Assembly (NCBI GenBank): GCA_003342895.1
Contig: PTFA01000403.1
Span: forward strand, 436,537 to 500,536
DNA from: Casuarius casuarius
Lineage: Eukaryota; Chordata; Aves; Casuariiformes; Casuariidae
Direction of reading: 5' to 3'
DNA: 64,000 nt
Within the stretch, counting starts at the first letter, position 1, and the number at the start of each line of letters is the position of its first letter. A model generated the notes under the pieces. It saw nothing but the letters and a program-made list of their open reading frames with translations. It was not told the DNA's origin and ran no database searches. The translations under genes were made by a program, and so were the position numbers. Shown here piece by piece: positions 62,916-64,000 of the stretch.

Positions 62916-64000
62916 ACATATCAAGCAAGAAATACCCTGTGCATATTTGTTTAGTACATTTCAAAGCTGAAGAAGAATGGCTTTAAACAGTAAAAAGAAG
63001 AGTTCAGAAAAAGTAGCTAACCTACTATACTGAGCACTTCCCAATCATCTCGGGCAGCAGACCACAACTTATCACTAGGTCCTATTCCCAATTTCTGAAT
63101 GCTGAGCAAAATTAAAAGGATTTTCTTCTTACTTTATCTGTTCCTGATTCCTATAATTCTGTTATTACATAGCCATGAAAAGAAAAATATATTCTGGTAA
63201 GTGCAATCTGCTTGCACTTGCAAGTGACTTGTGATCTACAACGGAAAAAAAAAAATCTTACAGAAAAACATCTTCCAAAGTTGAGTACAATTAAGTGGCA
63301 TAATGTAAGCAATAGCAGATTGATTGGGTAATACATGTTTGTAAAAATAAGTCTCTAATAATTTAAGTTGTACTATTAATAAAAAAGTAAAACTCAGACT
63401 GGATGAATTAAAAAAAAAAAACCCTTTTATTTACATCACAGAAAAAAAGAAGCAAGCATGAAGAAGAACCCTAAGGCTAAAATACATAAAGCCTAAGTGT
63501 TTACATATCAATGTAAACAATCAGGCAAAGAATCATCTGGCTTTTTGTTGATACCTATTTCCTCAGTTGTAAAACATAAAACCAAATACATATTCCAGAT
63601 TTTACAGAAGTTACATTTTTGTACAAAAAAGAAAGGGGAATACAGTACTATAGGCAACACAGAGATCCCTGACTACAATGTGAAGATGCATTGATATTAA
63701 AGCACTGGTTTTGGCTGGGCTCAGCTGACATTTCTCATTCAAGGCCTGCCATTAAGGCATCTGCTACTTATTATGCTTTTGCTAAATAGTCACTCAGGAC
63801 AAAAAGATAAAGAAGATATCCAGAAGAACTGGATTAGTCATTCAATTACTGATTGAGCATAATTTACACTAGCAACATTGCAGTAACTCATGCCTCAATA
63901 CCAAGATAATTTAATCCAAATATGCTGTTTCTGAGAAGAAAAACAAAGCAATAGTAACTCCTGAAAATTAGCTTGGTGCATTACCACTTCTAGTATTTGT
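62916..64000. other. Anonymous AT-rich DNA with hairpin
   Basis: No recognised gene. It holds A-rich runs at 63245-63255 and 63410-63421 and the nested hairpin at 63199-63226. A plus-strand CTG|GTAAGT donor-like site follows position 63195 but lacks a credible exon. Confidence 0.6.
63199..63226. repeat. Overlapping hairpin and palindrome
   Basis: AAGTGCAA (63199-63206) pairs with TTGCACTT (63212-63219) across a 5-base loop. The overlapping CACTTGCAAGTG (63215-63226) is a perfect 12-bp palindrome, so the right arm can pair either way. No gene context is visible. Confidence 0.85.

Noticed and set aside
1..64000. CRISPR arrays, operons, phage or other microbial systems, tRNA and rRNA genes
   Set aside because: No regularly spaced repeats, no dense coding, and no cloverleaf or rRNA sequence seen. 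Base composition and CR1/MIR-like repeats point to a vertebrate nuclear genome.

Overview
This window looks like vertebrate, most probably bird, non-coding DNA. It is AT-rich and poor in CpG, and no reading frame in it resembles a conserved protein family apart from pieces of CR1 LINE open reading frame 2. CR1 is the dominant LINE of birds and other sauropsids. The copy near 62.1-62.9 kb has the typical avian CR1 3' end, and its surviving C-terminal ORF2 segment is easy to recognise. There are no Alu, L1 or B-type repeats, no prokaryotic operon structure and no tRNA or rRNA gene that I can see. A single N at 8031 marks it as draft assembly. I read it as intergenic DNA or the inside of one or more very long introns. 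Which gene, if any, it belongs to cannot be told from the sequence.

Layout. 0-3.7 kb: anonymous DNA, with three protein-like but broken stretches on the minus strand (1972-2900) that may be one decayed retrocopy. 3.7-4.3 kb: a probable ancient CORE-SINE fragment and a cluster of inverted copies of a short CACTACA-type motif. 8.46-9.51 kb: an old, frameshifted, plus-strand CR1-like LINE fragment with reverse-transcriptase motifs. 10.9 kb: a strong CTCF-type motif beside a candidate minus-strand exon. 12.0-12.1 kb: a probable minus-strand MIR-like SINE tail. 13.1 kb: a perfect cAMP-response element. 13.6-13.9 kb: the clearest GC-rich patch, but without CpG enrichment. 14-41 kb: anonymous AT-rich DNA with microsatellites and homopolymers, and some stretches that read like enhancer or conserved non-coding sequence. 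41.7 kb: a MIR-like SINE tail. 48.2-48.5 kb: a candidate exon with an open frame. 51.0 kb: a near-perfect RFX X-box. 55-61 kb: several stretches bounded by good splice signals, two of them with frames open across the whole exon. 62.15-62.9 kb: the clear minus-strand CR1.

The recognisable parts do not work together as a system. They are separate retrotransposon remnants in a neutral background. Candidate exons and binding sites are listed with low confidence because 64 kb of random AT-rich DNA yields many good-looking splice sites and motifs. I found no evidence of a new biological system. The items most worth testing are the minus-strand candidate exon at 57755-57970 with two alternative consensus donors, the plus-strand candidate exon at 59479-59569, the broken protein-like stretches at 1972-2900 and the X-box at 50981-50994.
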